The notes: generated from the letters alone by a model not told the origin. Numbered from the stretch's first letter, positions 7,290 through 16,804 are shown. The stretch: DNA of 64,000 nucleotides from Anaerolineales bacterium (GCA_014860745.1 JACZJC010000064.1:62001-126000), one strand, 5' to 3'. Numbers and translations are program-made.

Positions 7290-8435
7290 ATGGACAATCT
7301 GCCTATCCCCAATATGCGATCAAGTTGGGTCGCTGCATTAATTAATACTTTAATAATCTTTTTTCTGTATTACTTATTTCTTTTTGGGGTCTTACTGGAA
7401 GAGTATAGAGAACATTTCATATCAGGATCTTTTAATAAAAGCAAGGAGAAGCTTGTCGTTTGGGTTGACGTTCCGCGTTACTTTTATGCGGCAGGATCAG
7501 CCACAGTGCATGTTCATGTAAAAAATGAAAGCAAAAATTTATTTAATGACGTAAAGGTTTATCTGATAACGCAGCCTGACCCCAAATCGCCTACCTTGCT
7601 AATACCAAATGTGTTTAATGAAGATGTTTATTCGAGCTTGGTGGAGTTTCCAGTGATAGAACCTCTTTCGATTTCGACTGGGCGTGTATCATTTATAACG
7701 CAGTCAAATACAAGTATAACCAGCGTTTTAATAAAGGTAGGAGAAGATGACCCGGAACAACTTTCTGCGATTCCGGAGATAAGGTTTGCAGAGTCGAGTC
7801 CAAAAGCACTTCAAATTGATTTCTTAGAACATGTCTTATTGCCACCTTGGTCAAATGGCTTTATTTTAGCTTTGGTTTTACTTTCAACATTTCTTGTTCG
7901 CACTGACCCAGAAGAAAAAAAAGAAGAAAAAATCTTTATTTCGGGCTATAAAATTAATCCTGTCTGGGGGAGTGAGTTTATTAAGGACTACACCAGATCG
8001 TCTTTTCTAATCTGTATAATGGTTTTGATAACCATAATTGTTTATTTATTACTTGGGTTTGTGGATGGCTATACAGCACCCCCGTTTGTAGGCATAGCAC
8101 TATTTACCTGGCTTATAATTACAGAAAGGTCTCGAATACCAAAAGCACATTTACGATCCTTGTCGCCAGTAATAATTTTTTTAGGTTTTGTGTTTATAGT
8201 ATTAGCTGTCATTCTGATGTTTCTTGCTCCTCTAAATTTTATCTCGCTAGCAGGCAGGATTCTATGGGTATTGTTGGGATTGGAAGGACTTGTAGCGTTT
8301 ATTTGGTATTACGGAAGACAGTTTTCTTCCGAGAATAAATATTTAGCCTCTGACAAAGACACCCAGAAACTAGATGTCCCGGTCAATAATAACCCGTCTT
8401 TTTCGCAATCCAAAAAGAATAGACAAAAAAAATAA
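7290..8435 (+). CDS. Membrane protein with an extracytoplasmic beta domain
   Basis: 381 residues. One N-terminal membrane segment (residues 13-35) leads to a soluble domain of about 150 residues (LVVWVDVPRYFYAAGSATVH, later SPTLLIPNV) that reads like an Ig-like or adhesion-type beta sandwich. Another membrane segment lies near residues 190-205, and four more follow towards the C terminus. The tail is polar and very basic (SKKNRQKK). It is last of the four-gene island, 26 nt after the VWA lipoprotein, so the operon seems to make two lipoproteins and two membrane partners. Function is unknown. Confidence 0.7.
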   Translation: MDNLPIPNMRSSWVAALINTLIIFFLYYLFLFGVLLEEYREHFISGSFNKSKEKLVVWVDVPRYFYAAGSATVHVHVKNESKNLFNDVKVYLITQPDPKSPTLLIPNVFNEDVYSSLVEFPVIEPLSISTGRVSFITQSNTSITSVLIKVGEDDPEQLSAIPEIRFAESSPKALQIDFLEHVLLPPWSNGFILALVLLSTFLVRTDPEEKKEEKIFISGYKINPVWGSEFIKDYTRSSFLICIMVLITIIVYLLLGFVDGYTAPPFVGIALFTWLIITERSRIPKAHLRSLSPVIIFLGFVFIVLAVILMFLAPLNFISLAGRILWVLLGLEGLVAFIWYYGRQFSSENKYLASDKDTQKLDVPVNNNPSFSQSKKNRQKK

Positions 8436-8467
8436 ACCCCTCGTTCTGTTTATCCTAAAAAACGTAC

Positions 8468-8511
8468 TGTAAATATGTAAGAACCGACAGAAATGTTCTT
8501 ACATATTTACA
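8468..8511. repeat. Perfect 17-bp inverted repeat, 10-nt spacer
   Basis: Arms at 8468-8484 and 8495-8511 are perfect reverse complements. It sits 33 nt after the last island gene, where the composition returns to GC-rich. It may be a terminator without a T-run, an operator, or the scar of a mobile element; the sequence alone does not decide. Confidence 0.7.
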
Positions 8512-8560
8512 CATTGCCAAACGCTAACAAAACTCAAATTTCCTAGAATCTCTCCCATGC

Positions 8561-8589
8561 TATAATCCCTTTCACGGAAAGGGATTATA
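8561..8589 (+). promoter_or_regulatory. secA -10 box inside a palindrome that also covers the start codon
   Basis: TATAATCCCTTT (8561-8572), five bases, then AAAGGGATTATA (8578-8589) is a perfect 12-bp inverted repeat. The left arm begins with a consensus -10 box. The right arm holds the likely ribosome site (AAAGGG) and ends on the first base of the secA ATG. No clear -35 box was found. Confidence 0.55.
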
Positions 8590-11500
8590 TGCTTAAGAAC
8601 TTCGTAAAACTATTCAGTGGCGACCCCACCAGGAAGACAATCGAACAATACGGCGCGCTCGTGGAGCAGGTGAATGCTTTAGAGGCGAAGTACGAGTCTC
8701 TCAGCGATGAGGCCCTGCGCGCGAAGACGGATGAATTCAGGGCTCGTGTAGCCCAGGCGCTCCCTCACCCCATCCCCTCTCCCAACGGGAGAGGGGTGTC
8801 CGAAGGACGAGGTGAGGGGGATGACAAGGAACTTCACAAAGCCGAGCAGGATGTATTAAATGAAATCATGCCTGAGGCCTTCGCATTGGTACGTGAGGCC
8901 TCCAAGCGCGCGATAGGATTGCGTCACTATGATGTGCAGATCATCGGCGGAGCTGCTTTGCACAGCGGACAGATCGCCGAGATGCGCACAGGCGAAGGCA
9001 AGACCCTCGTGGCCACTTTGCCCGTCTACCTCAATGCGTTGACGGGACGCGGCGTCCATTTGATAACGGTCAATGATTATCTGGCGCGGCGCGATGCGCG
9101 TTGGATGGCTCCCATTTATCATGCGCTGGGTTTGTCTGTGGGTGTGCTGCAAATGGCGGCGGTGACCGAGAACGGCAAGAAGGCCTTCCTTGTGGATTTC
9201 GAGCGCGAGTCACCGCATGAAGACCAGGAACACCTGCGCATGGTGGACCGGGTCGAAGCCTACAGTGCGGATGTCACTTTTGGCACCAACTCCGAATTCG
9301 GTTTCGACTATTTGCGCGACAATATGGCCATGCGTTTGGACGCGCGCGTCCAACGCGGCCATTACTATGCCATCGTGGACGAAGTGGATAACGTGTTGAT
9401 CGATGAAGCGCGTACGCCGCTCATTATTTCGGGTCCCGCCTCCGGTGATTTGGAATGGTACGGCCGCATGGCGCAGGTGGTAAAACAACTCAAGCCCGAA
9501 GATTACGAAGTGGATGAAAAGAATCGCAGCATCACGTTGACCGAGATCGGGATCAGCCGCGTCGAATCCATTTTGGGCACGCAGCTTCTCGATCCAGACC
9601 GACCCGAAGATTTAACTCCCGAGCAGGCGCGGTTGACCGGCTATCTCGAACAGGCCTTGCGCGCGCAGTATCTCTTCCATCGCAATAAGGATTATCTTGT
9701 GCTGGGCGGCAAGGTTGTCATTGTGGATGAGTTCACGGGCCGCCAGATGCCCGGCCGCCGCTGGAGTGACGGGCTGCACCAGGCGGTGGAAGCGAAGGAA
9801 GGCGCGAAGGTCGAGCCCGAGTCGGTTACGTATGCGACCATCACGCTGCAAAATTATTTCCGCATGTATCAAAAGCTGGCAGGCATGACCGGCACCGCGC
9901 TTACCGAAGCGGAAGAGTTCAATAAAATTTACAAGCTTGAAGTCGCACCGATTCCACCGAACCTTGAATATCAATCCTATGGCAAGGGCGCGCCGCTGAC
10001 GGAGATCAAAGCAAAAGACGACGATGGGTATGGGTATTCCTATTTTGCAAAGGCGGGCGAATCCGAACCGTTATTCTATCGCCGCAAAGATTACCCTGAT
10101 GTCATCTACCGAACCGTCGAAGCGAAACTGCGTTCGATCGTTACCGAGATCGTTCGCTACCATGTGCTGGGACGTCCGATGCTGGTGGGCACTACTTCTG
10201 TTGAATCATCCGAAAGGCTTTCGAATCGACTCAAAGCGGAATCGGTGCGGCGTTTGATGCAGTTGACCCTCGTCCGCGACCATTACCTGCGCGCGAATAA
10301 TTTGGAGGAAGACGGGCGCCTCATTGCGGAACTCGTGCCGTTCAGTGAGCCGATCGACAAAATCTCCCCTGACGCTTTGCGCAGTTTCATCAAGCCGCAC
10401 GGCATGACCAGCATCAGCCTCGAAGATGACAATAATTTAAAGACCCTGCTGGATATTTTACGATTGCCGGAGACATCAAAAGACCGGCTAAAGTCGGTGC
10501 TGCAAGGCGGGGTGGCGCATCAGGTGTTGAACGCGCGCAAGCATACCGAAGAGTCGCAGATTATTGCGGGCGCGGGCGCGTTCGGCGCGTTGACGATTGC
10601 CACCAACATGGCGGGCCGCGGTGTGGACATCAAACTCGGCGGCGAGATCGCGGAGGAAGTGATCTCGGCAGTCAACCGTGTGCTGGGCAAGGCTGGTTAC
10701 AAAGACCCCTTCGATATGACCTTGCAGGAACGCCGCGAAGCCCTGCAAAAGACAGACCCCTCCAATTATGGAATTTACGATGCGGAAGTAAAACTCTTCC
10801 TGAATTATTTTGAAGAGATGGAAAGTGTGAAGCAGCTGGGCGGATTGCACGTCATCGGCTCGGAACGTCACGAAGCGCGCCGTATCGACAACCAGTTGCG
10901 CGGTCGTTCTGCGCGTCAGGGGGATCCCGGTTCCTCTCGCTTTTATCTTTCCCTGCAGGATGACCTGATGCGCCTGTTCGGCGGCGAGCAGGTGAGCGGA
11001 CTGATGGAACGCCTCAAAGTGGACGACTCGCTTCCATTGGAAGTGCGCATGGTGAGCAATATCATCGAAAGCTCGCAGACCCGCGTGGAAGGCGCGAACT
11101 TCGATGTGCGCAAGCATTTGCTGGAATATGACGATGTGCTCAATAAACAGCGCGGACAGATCTACAGCCAGCGCGACCGTATCTTCGTCAAGGAGGATTT
11201 GAGCGAAGACATAGCGGACATGCTTGAAGCCGAAGTGATCAAACGGGTCGACATCGGCATGGCCGATGAAGAAGGCCCCTGGCGATTGATCGCCTGGCTG
11301 GACCAGGTGCAGCCTGCCTTCGAATCGAAAGATGGCTTGTTTCCTTCGTTTGGATTTAAGTTATTGGTGGATGAAATCGACGAGAACATTCAAGCATCCA
11401 CCCTGCGCCTCGTCTCCAAATCCATCGAAACCGAATATGCCCATGCCATGCGGGCTATCGAGGCATTGATCGATAAGACCGAAGAGTCACTCGAACAGCA

Positions 11501-12626
11501 GATCGACGAGCGCGAGGATGCGCTGGATGCCTACTTCCAGGGATTGCGCGATTTGGAAGAGCTTCCTCGTCCACAGAAGATATTGGAGGAAGTGAATGGA
11601 CTCGTCCATTTGCCGCTGCGGTTCAACAATGAAATTCAAAAGACGCTGGCGGATGATCCTGAGGACGCGAAGGAAGATATCCAGGAACTCGTATCCAGTC
11701 AGTTGGTTGAAATAAATGCAAAACGCGTGATCGGAGCCATTCAAACCCGCATTGGCGAGCAGATCCAGTGGCCGAGTCCCCTGCCTTCGGATTGGGATGA
11801 ACTGGCCGGCATTTTGCTGAACACGGCGCGCGAAGCCTTCGAGAAAAAACGGGAGCGCTTGAACACCCAGATTGCCCGTGATATTGAAGTTCTATTACAG
11901 CGTGAACCTGTGAATGACGACGCGGGCAAACTGCGTTTACTGTTGACCCTTTCCCAGGGGACGCGCACGGGCTTCGACCACAAGACTCACAAGCAAGTTA
12001 AACAGGTTTTTTCGCGTTTCACGTATGTCTTTTATGCGGCGCAAATGCTGGAAGGCAGGGACGCAGAGTCCATCGTTGAGGATGTGATGAGTCACCTTGA
12101 GGAGGCGGAAGCGGCTTTGCGCGAGACCTGGGGGCAAAGCGAGTTCAGCCGCCTGAACCAGAATGCGACCAAGCTCGCGGATTTTGGCCCCGCGGCGCGA
12201 ATCGCTTTCGGGGAAGAGAGGTTGAACGAAGCAGTATCAACTCTCAGTGAGTCCGAGAGGACGGCAATGGCCGAATCCATCGGGAAGTATGTCTTGAATG
12301 AAGTCCATCGCCAGTTGTTGCTCGGCGCATTCACCGAGTTGTGGGTGGAGTATCTCACCAAGGTGGAGGCCTTGAGAGTTTCGATCGGCCTCGAGGCTTA
12401 CGCACAGCGTGACCCGCTGGTACAATATAAAGGCCGCGCATCTGAAATGTTCGCTCAATTATTGGAGGATGTGCGCGGTTTGGTGATTGGCCGTGCGTTT
12501 GCAGCCCGGCCGCGCCGTGTGGAGATCACACCGATCGAAACTGCGGAAGTGGCAAATGTGCCGGGTGATACAGCGGTTCAAATTGGCGGTAAGACCAGCG
12601 GTAAAAAGAAGAGGAAGCGTCATTAA
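8589..12626 (+). CDS. secA: Preprotein translocase ATPase SecA, unusually long
   Basis: 1345 residues against about 840-900 in E. coli and Bacillus. SecA is the ATPase motor that drives secretory proteins through SecYEG. Visible motifs are Walker A MRTGEGKTL (about residue 132), FGFDYLRDN, VDEVDNVLIDEARTPLIIS, VIVDEFTGRQMPGRRWSDG, MTGTA, TNMAGRGVDIKLGG and QLRGRSARQGDPGSSRFYLS. Three departures stand out. Residues 59-78 are the translation of an inserted palindromic repeat. About 90 residues (roughly 548-639) lie between GTTSVESSERLSNRLKAE and VAHQVLNAR, which are nearly adjacent in standard SecA. A long helical C-terminal region (about residues 830-1320) expands the scaffold and wing part. 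The C-terminal zinc motif is absent; the protein ends KKKRKRH. Confidence 0.97.
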   Translation: MLKNFVKLFSGDPTRKTIEQYGALVEQVNALEAKYESLSDEALRAKTDEFRARVAQALPHPIPSPNGRGVSEGRGEGDDKELHKAEQDVLNEIMPEAFALVREASKRAIGLRHYDVQIIGGAALHSGQIAEMRTGEGKTLVATLPVYLNALTGRGVHLITVNDYLARRDARWMAPIYHALGLSVGVLQMAAVTENGKKAFLVDFERESPHEDQEHLRMVDRVEAYSADVTFGTNSEFGFDYLRDNMAMRLDARVQRGHYYAIVDEVDNVLIDEARTPLIISGPASGDLEWYGRMAQVVKQLKPEDYEVDEKNRSITLTEIGISRVESILGTQLLDPDRPEDLTPEQARLTGYLEQALRAQYLFHRNKDYLVLGGKVVIVDEFTGRQMPGRRWSDGLHQAVEAKEGAKVEPESVTYATITLQNYFRMYQKLAGMTGTALTEAEEFNKIYKLEVAPIPPNLEYQSYGKGAPLTEIKAKDDDGYGYSYFAKAGESEPLFYRRKDYPDVIYRTVEAKLRSIVTEIVRYHVLGRPMLVGTTSVESSERLSNRLKAESVRRLMQLTLVRDHYLRANNLEEDGRLIAELVPFSEPIDKISPDALRSFIKPHGMTSISLEDDNNLKTLLDILRLPETSKDRLKSVLQGGVAHQVLNARKHTEESQIIAGAGAFGALTIATNMAGRGVDIKLGGEIAEEVISAVNRVLGKAGYKDPFDMTLQERREALQKTDPSNYGIYDAEVKLFLNYFEEMESVKQLGGLHVIGSERHEARRIDNQLRGRSARQGDPGSSRFYLSLQDDLMRLFGGEQVSGLMERLKVDDSLPLEVRMVSNIIESSQTRVEGANFDVRKHLLEYDDVLNKQRGQIYSQRDRIFVKEDLSEDIADMLEAEVIKRVDIGMADEEGPWRLIAWLDQVQPAFESKDGLFPSFGFKLLVDEIDENIQASTLRLVSKSIETEYAHAMRAIEALIDKTEESLEQQIDEREDALDAYFQGLRDLEELPRPQKILEEVNGLVHLPLRFNNEIQKTLADDPEDAKEDIQELVSSQLVEINAKRVIGAIQTRIGEQIQWPSPLPSDWDELAGILLNTAREAFEKKRERLNTQIARDIEVLLQREPVNDDAGKLRLLLTLSQGTRTGFDHKTHKQVKQVFSRFTYVFYAAQMLEGRDAESIVEDVMSHLEEAEAALRETWGQSEFSRLNQNATKLADFGPAARIAFGEERLNEAVSTLSESERTAMAESIGKYVLNEVHRQLLLGAFTELWVEYLTKVEALRVSIGLEAYAQRDPLVQYKGRASEMFAQLLEDVRGLVIGRAFAARPRRVEITPIETAEVANVPGDTAVQIGGKTSGKKKRKRH
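8762..8819. repeat. CCCTCACCC-type palindromic element inserted in frame in secA
   Basis: The outer arms CCCTCACCCC and GGTGAGGGGG enclose an inner hairpin CCCCTCTCCC, four bases, GGGAGAGGGG. The element is read through as a Pro/Gly-rich stretch of about 20 residues between two conserved SecA helices. The same family recurs at 13780-13853, 28752-28796 and 49926-49974. Confidence 0.85.
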
Positions 12627-12630
12627 ATAA

Positions 12631-12714
12631 TGTCATTGCGAGCGTATTGACCCGCAGCAATCTACGATACGACGGGGTTGCTCTGTAGAAAAAAGCACCC
12701 TGCTTGCACTGACA
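12631..12714. repeat. TGTCATTGCGAG-type element, degenerate copy
   Basis: The left end TGTCATTGCGAG is at 12631-12642, an internal GCAATCTAC follows, and a decayed right end CTTGCACTGACA is at about 12703-12714 (10 of 12 positions match the inverse of the left end). It fills the gap between secA and adenosine deaminase and stops two bases before the latter's possible GTG start. Better copies lie at 54495, 60162 and 61329. Confidence 0.65.
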
Positions 12715-12715
12715 G

Positions 12716-13777
12716 GTGAGAACTTTAGAGGCAGTGTTGTTCAAAGATGAAACCGCTCCCCTGAATAAGTATTTTGCCCTTCCCAAAGTTGACTTGCATC
12801 GTCATCTGGAAGGGTCTCTGCGGCTTGCGACGATGCTCGATATTGCGCGGCAGCACGGGGTGACGGTTCCTGTTTCGATGCTTAATCTCAGCGGGCTGGT
12901 GCAGGTACAGGACCAGGACCCGATGACCTTTACGAACTTTCTCGATAAGTTCAAAACCCTGCGTTTATTTTACAAATCACCGGATGTCATTCACCGCGTC
13001 ACGCGCGAGGCGGTGGAGGATGCGGCGAAAGACAATTGCCGCTACCTCGAACTGCGCTTTACGCCTGTGGCCTTGAGCCGCGCGGAAGGCTTCCCCCTGC
13101 ATGATGTGATGGATTGGGTGATCACCAGCGCGCAGGAAGCGGCGAAGAAATATAAAATAAAAGTCGGGTTGATCGCTTCGGTGAACCGGCACGAAAGCCC
13201 GGAACTGGCCGAACAGGTGGCCTGGCTTGCGGCGGAACACATCAAGAATGGATTGACCGGCCTGGATCTGGCTGGCAACGAAGCGGAGTTTAAGTCCAAC
13301 CCCTTCCATGGGCTTTTCAAGGAAGCGAAGCAGGCCGGCCTGCATGTGACCATCCATGCCGGGGAATGGGGGCCGGCGGAAAATGTCCGCGATGCGATCG
13401 AGAATTTGGGCGCCGAGCGGATCGGGCATGGGGTGCGCGTGCTCGAAGACGAGAATGTGACCGCGCTTGCGAAGGAACGTGAATCGGTGTTTGAAGTTTG
13501 TGTAACGAGCAATTATCAATCCGGTGTGATCAAGTCGCTGCCGGAGCATCCGCTTTCACGGATGTTCGAAAAAGGGTTGAAAGCCACGGTCAATACGGAC
13601 GACCCAAGCGTTTCGCGGATTACGCTCGCGCACGAATACCAGCATGTTGTGGAAGACCTTCATGTATCGATGGATGATTTGAAGAATTCTGTGATCGTCG
13701 CGGCGCAGGCTGCGTTTTTGCCTGAGGTAGAAAAACAGAAGCTGGTTGCGTCGCTTAAGAAGGAAATGAAGTTGTAA
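12716..13777 (+). CDS. add: Adenosine deaminase
   Basis: 353 residues if started at the GTG at 12716. It converts adenosine (and deoxyadenosine) to inosine in purine salvage. Family motifs are all present: the zinc pair in KVDLHRHLEGSL, HAGEWGPAEN (third zinc His and catalytic Glu region), RIGHGVRV, VTSNYQSG, and NTDDPSVS with the metal-binding Asp. Length fits the roughly 330-350 of bacterial enzymes. The start is uncertain: a repeat element runs up to 12714, no good ribosome site precedes the GTG, and a TTG at 12737 has AGAGG five bases upstream. An adenine deaminase of the same superfamily cannot be fully excluded by eye. Confidence 0.93.
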   Translation: MRTLEAVLFKDETAPLNKYFALPKVDLHRHLEGSLRLATMLDIARQHGVTVPVSMLNLSGLVQVQDQDPMTFTNFLDKFKTLRLFYKSPDVIHRVTREAVEDAAKDNCRYLELRFTPVALSRAEGFPLHDVMDWVITSAQEAAKKYKIKVGLIASVNRHESPELAEQVAWLAAEHIKNGLTGLDLAGNEAEFKSNPFHGLFKEAKQAGLHVTIHAGEWGPAENVRDAIENLGAERIGHGVRVLEDENVTALAKERESVFEVCVTSNYQSGVIKSLPEHPLSRMFEKGLKATVNTDDPSVSRITLAHEYQHVVEDLHVSMDDLKNSVIVAAQAAFLPEVEKQKLVASLKKEMKL

Positions 13778-13779
13778 GA

Positions 13780-13853
13780 CCCTCACCCTGCCTCCTCCCA
13801 AAGGGAGAGAGGGAAGATAACCCAACAATTAATTGCCAAAATCAGGGTAAGGG
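13780..13853. repeat. CCCTCACCC-type palindromic element, imperfect copy
   Basis: CCCTCACCCTG (13780-13790) pairs with CAGGGTAAGGG (13843-13853) with one mismatch. An inner CCTCCTCCC, three bases, GGGAGAGAGG hairpin lies between. About 29 bp of unrelated sequence is inserted on the right side. It lies directly after the adenosine deaminase stop codon. Confidence 0.6.
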
Positions 13854-13956
13854 AGTTCGAGTTAATCCCACCACACAGTTTCCCTGGAAAACCGCCAGGA
13901 CGCTGCAAGGATATCAAAGGCGCTCCTTTATGTTCTTCGCAAGTTGTGGTGTGAGT

Positions 13957-13982
13957 GTAAGTCGAAATTAATTTCGACTTAC
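13957..13982. promoter_or_regulatory. Perfect 26-bp palindrome upstream of aconitase
   Basis: GTAAGTCGAAATT followed at once by its exact reverse complement. It ends 28 bp before the aconitase start codon, in the place expected of an operator, but could also be a remnant of the 7-nt repeat tracts described elsewhere. Confidence 0.5.
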
Positions 13983-14010
13983 GAAATCCTCATCACCAAA
14001 GGAGTATCCT

Positions 14011-16707
14011 ATGCAAGACCTATTTAAGTCCCGCGACGTATTGAAAGTGGGGAAGAAGGAATACGTCATTTTCCGCCTCGATGCGCTGGAGAAGGCAGGT
14101 TTAACGAAACTTAACAAGCTGCCTTATTCCATCCGTATCGTACTGGAAGCCGCCCTCCGTCAATGCAACGACAGGGAGATCACGCAGGACGATGTGAAGA
14201 ATATCGCCTCGTGGACTCCGAAAGGCGCGCGCCCCGGTATTCCATTTTTGCCCGGTCGCGTGGTCATGCAGGATTTTACCGGCGTGCCCGCTGTCGTTGA
14301 CTTGGCCGCGATGCGCGCCGCCGTTGCCCGCCTCGGCGGCGACCCGAAGAAGATCAACCCGCTCGTGCCCGTTGACCTCGTCATCGACCATTCGGTACAG
14401 GTGGATTTTTTCGCCACAGCCGATGCGCTTAACCGCAATACCGAAATTGAATTCCAGCGCAACCGCGAGCGCTATGAGTTTTTGAAATGGGGGCAAAAGG
14501 CATTCACCAACTTCCGTGTTGTGCCCCCGATGACCGGTATCGTTCATCAAGTGAACCTTGAGAATCTCGCCGAGGTTGTGATGACCAAAGTGGATGGCAA
14601 GGATGTCATCGCCTTCCCCGATACCCTTGTCGGTACCGACTCACACACCACCATGATCAACGGACTCGGCGTTGTCGGCTGGGGCGTGGGCGGTATCGAA
14701 GCCGAAGCCGTCATGCTTGGCCAGCCCATGGATATGCTGCTCCCTGATGTCATCGGTTTCAAACTTTTCGGCAAATTAAAAGAAGGAGTTACAGCCACCG
14801 ACCTTGTGCTCACTGTGACTCAAATGCTGCGCAAGAAAGGGGTCGTCGATAAATTCGTCGAATTTTATGGCGAAGGTCTCACTACCATGTCCCTGACCGA
14901 CCGCGCCACCATCGGCAACATGGCTCCCGAATATGGCGCCACGATGGGCTACTTCCCTGTGGATGAAGAGACGCTTCGCTATATGCGTCTAACCGGCCGC
15001 TCCGAAGAGACCATCGCCCGCACCGAAGCCTACATGCACGCGCAGGGACTCTTCCGCGAAGCAAATTCCCCCGACCCCGAATTCACCGACACGCTCGAAC
15101 TCGACCTTGCATCTGTCGTCCCTTCTTTGGCTGGCCCCAAGCGACCACAAGACCGCGTCGCGCTAACCGATATGCAGGATACATTCCGAAAGGCATTGAC
15201 CGCCCCGGTAAAGGATCGCGGCTATGAGCTTTCCGGTGATGCCTTGAATCGCGAAGCCACCTTTGGTACCAACGGCGGCACACAAAAGATGAGACATGGC
15301 GCGGTGGTGATCGCGGCCATCACCTCCTGCACAAATACGAGCAATCCATCCGTGCTGATCGCGGCGGGACTCGTTGCCAGGAAAGCCGTTGAAAGAGGAT
15401 TGAACGTCAAGCCGTATGTCAAAACGTCTTTGGCTCCCGGCTCCCGCGTGGTAACCGAATATCTCAAAAAGGCCGGCCTGATCGACCCGCTCTCCAAACT
15501 TGGATTCAACGTCATTGCCTATGGATGCACGACTTGTATCGGCAACTCCGGCCCGTTGCCCGGCGAAGTTGCCAAAGCGGTGACAGGTTCCGACCTGGTG
15601 GCGGCCGCAGTCATCTCCGGCAACCGTAACTTTGAAGGCCGTGTCCATCCGCTGGTGAAGGCGAACTATCTCGCGTCTCCACCATTGGTGGTTGCCTATG
15701 CCCTCGCCGGCACCGTGGATATTGACCTGAACAATGATCCGCTTGGCACAGACAAAAACAATCAACCTGTATATCTCAAAGAACTGTGGCCCAGCCAACA
15801 GGAAATCAGCGATGCGATTGCCGCGAGCGTCAAGGCTGAAATGTTCAAGGATAAATATTCGGACGTGTTCTCGGGATCGGAGATGTGGAAGGAGATCAAG
15901 ATCAAGGAAGGCGACCTGTTCGAGTGGAGTGAAGAATCCACCTACATTCACCACCCGCCTTATTTCCAGACCTTGACTCTCGAAGTACCTTCGATTCAAG
16001 AGATCAAAAACGCGCGTGTGCTCGGTGTATTCGGAGATTCAATTACCACCGATCATATTTCCCCGGCCGGCAACATTGCCGCGGATTCTCCCGCTGGAAA
16101 GTTCCTGCAGGAACGCGGTGTTCAACCAAAAGACTTTAATCAATATGGCACGCGCCGCGGTAATGACCTGGTGATGGCGCGCGGCACGTTTGCGAATATC
16201 CGTTTGAAGAATGTGATGGTTGCGCCGAAGGAAGGTAATTGGACCAGGCATCAACCCGACGGCGCAGAGATGTCTATTTTTGATGCCGCGATGAAATATA
16301 AAGAAGACGGTGTTTCTTCGATTGTGCTTGCGGGCAAGGAATACGGCACAGGCTCCAGCCGTGACTGGGCTGCGAAGGGGCCGATGCTGCAGGGCGTGAA
16401 GGCCGTCATCGCCGAATCATTCGAGCGGATTCACCGCTCGAATTTGGTCGGCATGGGCGTGCTTCCGCTGCGTTTCGCTGACGGGAAAAACGCCGAATCC
16501 CTCGGTCTGGATGGAAGCGAAGTATTTACCATCGAAGGCCTGAATGACCAGATCAAGCCGCAAAGTGAAATAACGGTCAAGGCGAAGAAATCCGATGGCA
16601 ATGTGGTTGAATTCAAGGCGACGGTGCTGTTGAATACCGATGTGGAGGTGAATTATTACCGCAACGGCGGCATTTTGCACACCGTGCTGCGAAATTTGGT
16701 GAAATAA
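14011..16707 (+). CDS. acnA: Aconitate hydratase (AcnA type)
   Basis: 898 residues, the usual length of the AcnA/IRP1 class. It interconverts citrate and isocitrate with a [4Fe-4S] cluster in the TCA cycle. Signatures are [44 protein letters not shown] (first cluster Cys, about residue 442) and [14 protein letters not shown] (two further cluster Cys, about 507 and 510). The swivel-domain motifs are [13 protein letters not shown] and [15 protein letters not shown]. The start ATG has AAGGAG at 13999-14004. It is followed by a strong terminator and therefore looks monocistronic. Confidence 0.97.
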   Translation: MQDLFKSRDVLKVGKKEYVIFRLDALEKAGLTKLNKLPYSIRIVLEAALRQCNDREITQDDVKNIASWTPKGARPGIPFLPGRVVMQDFTGVPAVVDLAAMRAAVARLGGDPKKINPLVPVDLVIDHSVQVDFFATADALNRNTEIEFQRNRERYEFLKWGQKAFTNFRVVPPMTGIVHQVNLENLAEVVMTKVDGKDVIAFPDTLVGTDSHTTMINGLGVVGWGVGGIEAEAVMLGQPMDMLLPDVIGFKLFGKLKEGVTATDLVLTVTQMLRKKGVVDKFVEFYGEGLTTMSLTDRATIGNMAPEYGATMGYFPVDEETLRYMRLTGRSEETIARTEAYMHAQGLFREANSPDPEFTDTLELDLASVVPSLAGPKRPQDRVALTDMQDTFRKALTAPVKDRGYELSGDALNREATFGTNGGTQKMRHGAVVIAAITSCTNTSNPSVLIAAGLVARKAVERGLNVKPYVKTSLAPGSRVVTEYLKKAGLIDPLSKLGFNVIAYGCTTCIGNSGPLPGEVAKAVTGSDLVAAAVISGNRNFEGRVHPLVKANYLASPPLVVAYALAGTVDIDLNNDPLGTDKNNQPVYLKELWPSQQEISDAIAASVKAEMFKDKYSDVFSGSEMWKEIKIKEGDLFEWSEESTYIHHPPYFQTLTLEVPSIQEIKNARVLGVFGDSITTDHISPAGNIAADSPAGKFLQERGVQPKDFNQYGTRRGNDLVMARGTFANIRLKNVMVAPKEGNWTRHQPDGAEMSIFDAAMKYKEDGVSSIVLAGKEYGTGSSRDWAAKGPMLQGVKAVIAESFERIHRSNLVGMGVLPLRFADGKNAESLGLDGSEVFTIEGLNDQIKPQSEITVKAKKSDGNVVEFKATVLLNTDVEVNYYRNGGILHTVLRNLVK

Positions 16708-16735
16708 TTCGCTTAACCGAAAACAAGAAAACGAA

Positions 16736-16765
16736 ACGAAACCTGCCTGCGCGGGTTTCGTTTTT
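16736..16765 (+). terminator. Intrinsic terminator of aconitase gene
   Basis: An 11-bp stem (16736-16746 with 16751-16761, one G-U pair), loop CTGC, and five T ending at 16765. Confidence 0.85.
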
Positions 16766-16804
16766 AGTTGCTGGTGGTAAGGGCTCAAACCAATGGAGGC
16801 AGTT

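Noticed and set aside
13854-14010. tRNA gene
   Set aside because: No cloverleaf and no GGTTC-like T-loop; only the palindrome and the aconitase ribosome site are seen.
15163-15999. 278-codon antisense frame inside aconitase
   Set aside because: Aconitase motifs are intact on the sense strand across the same stretch.
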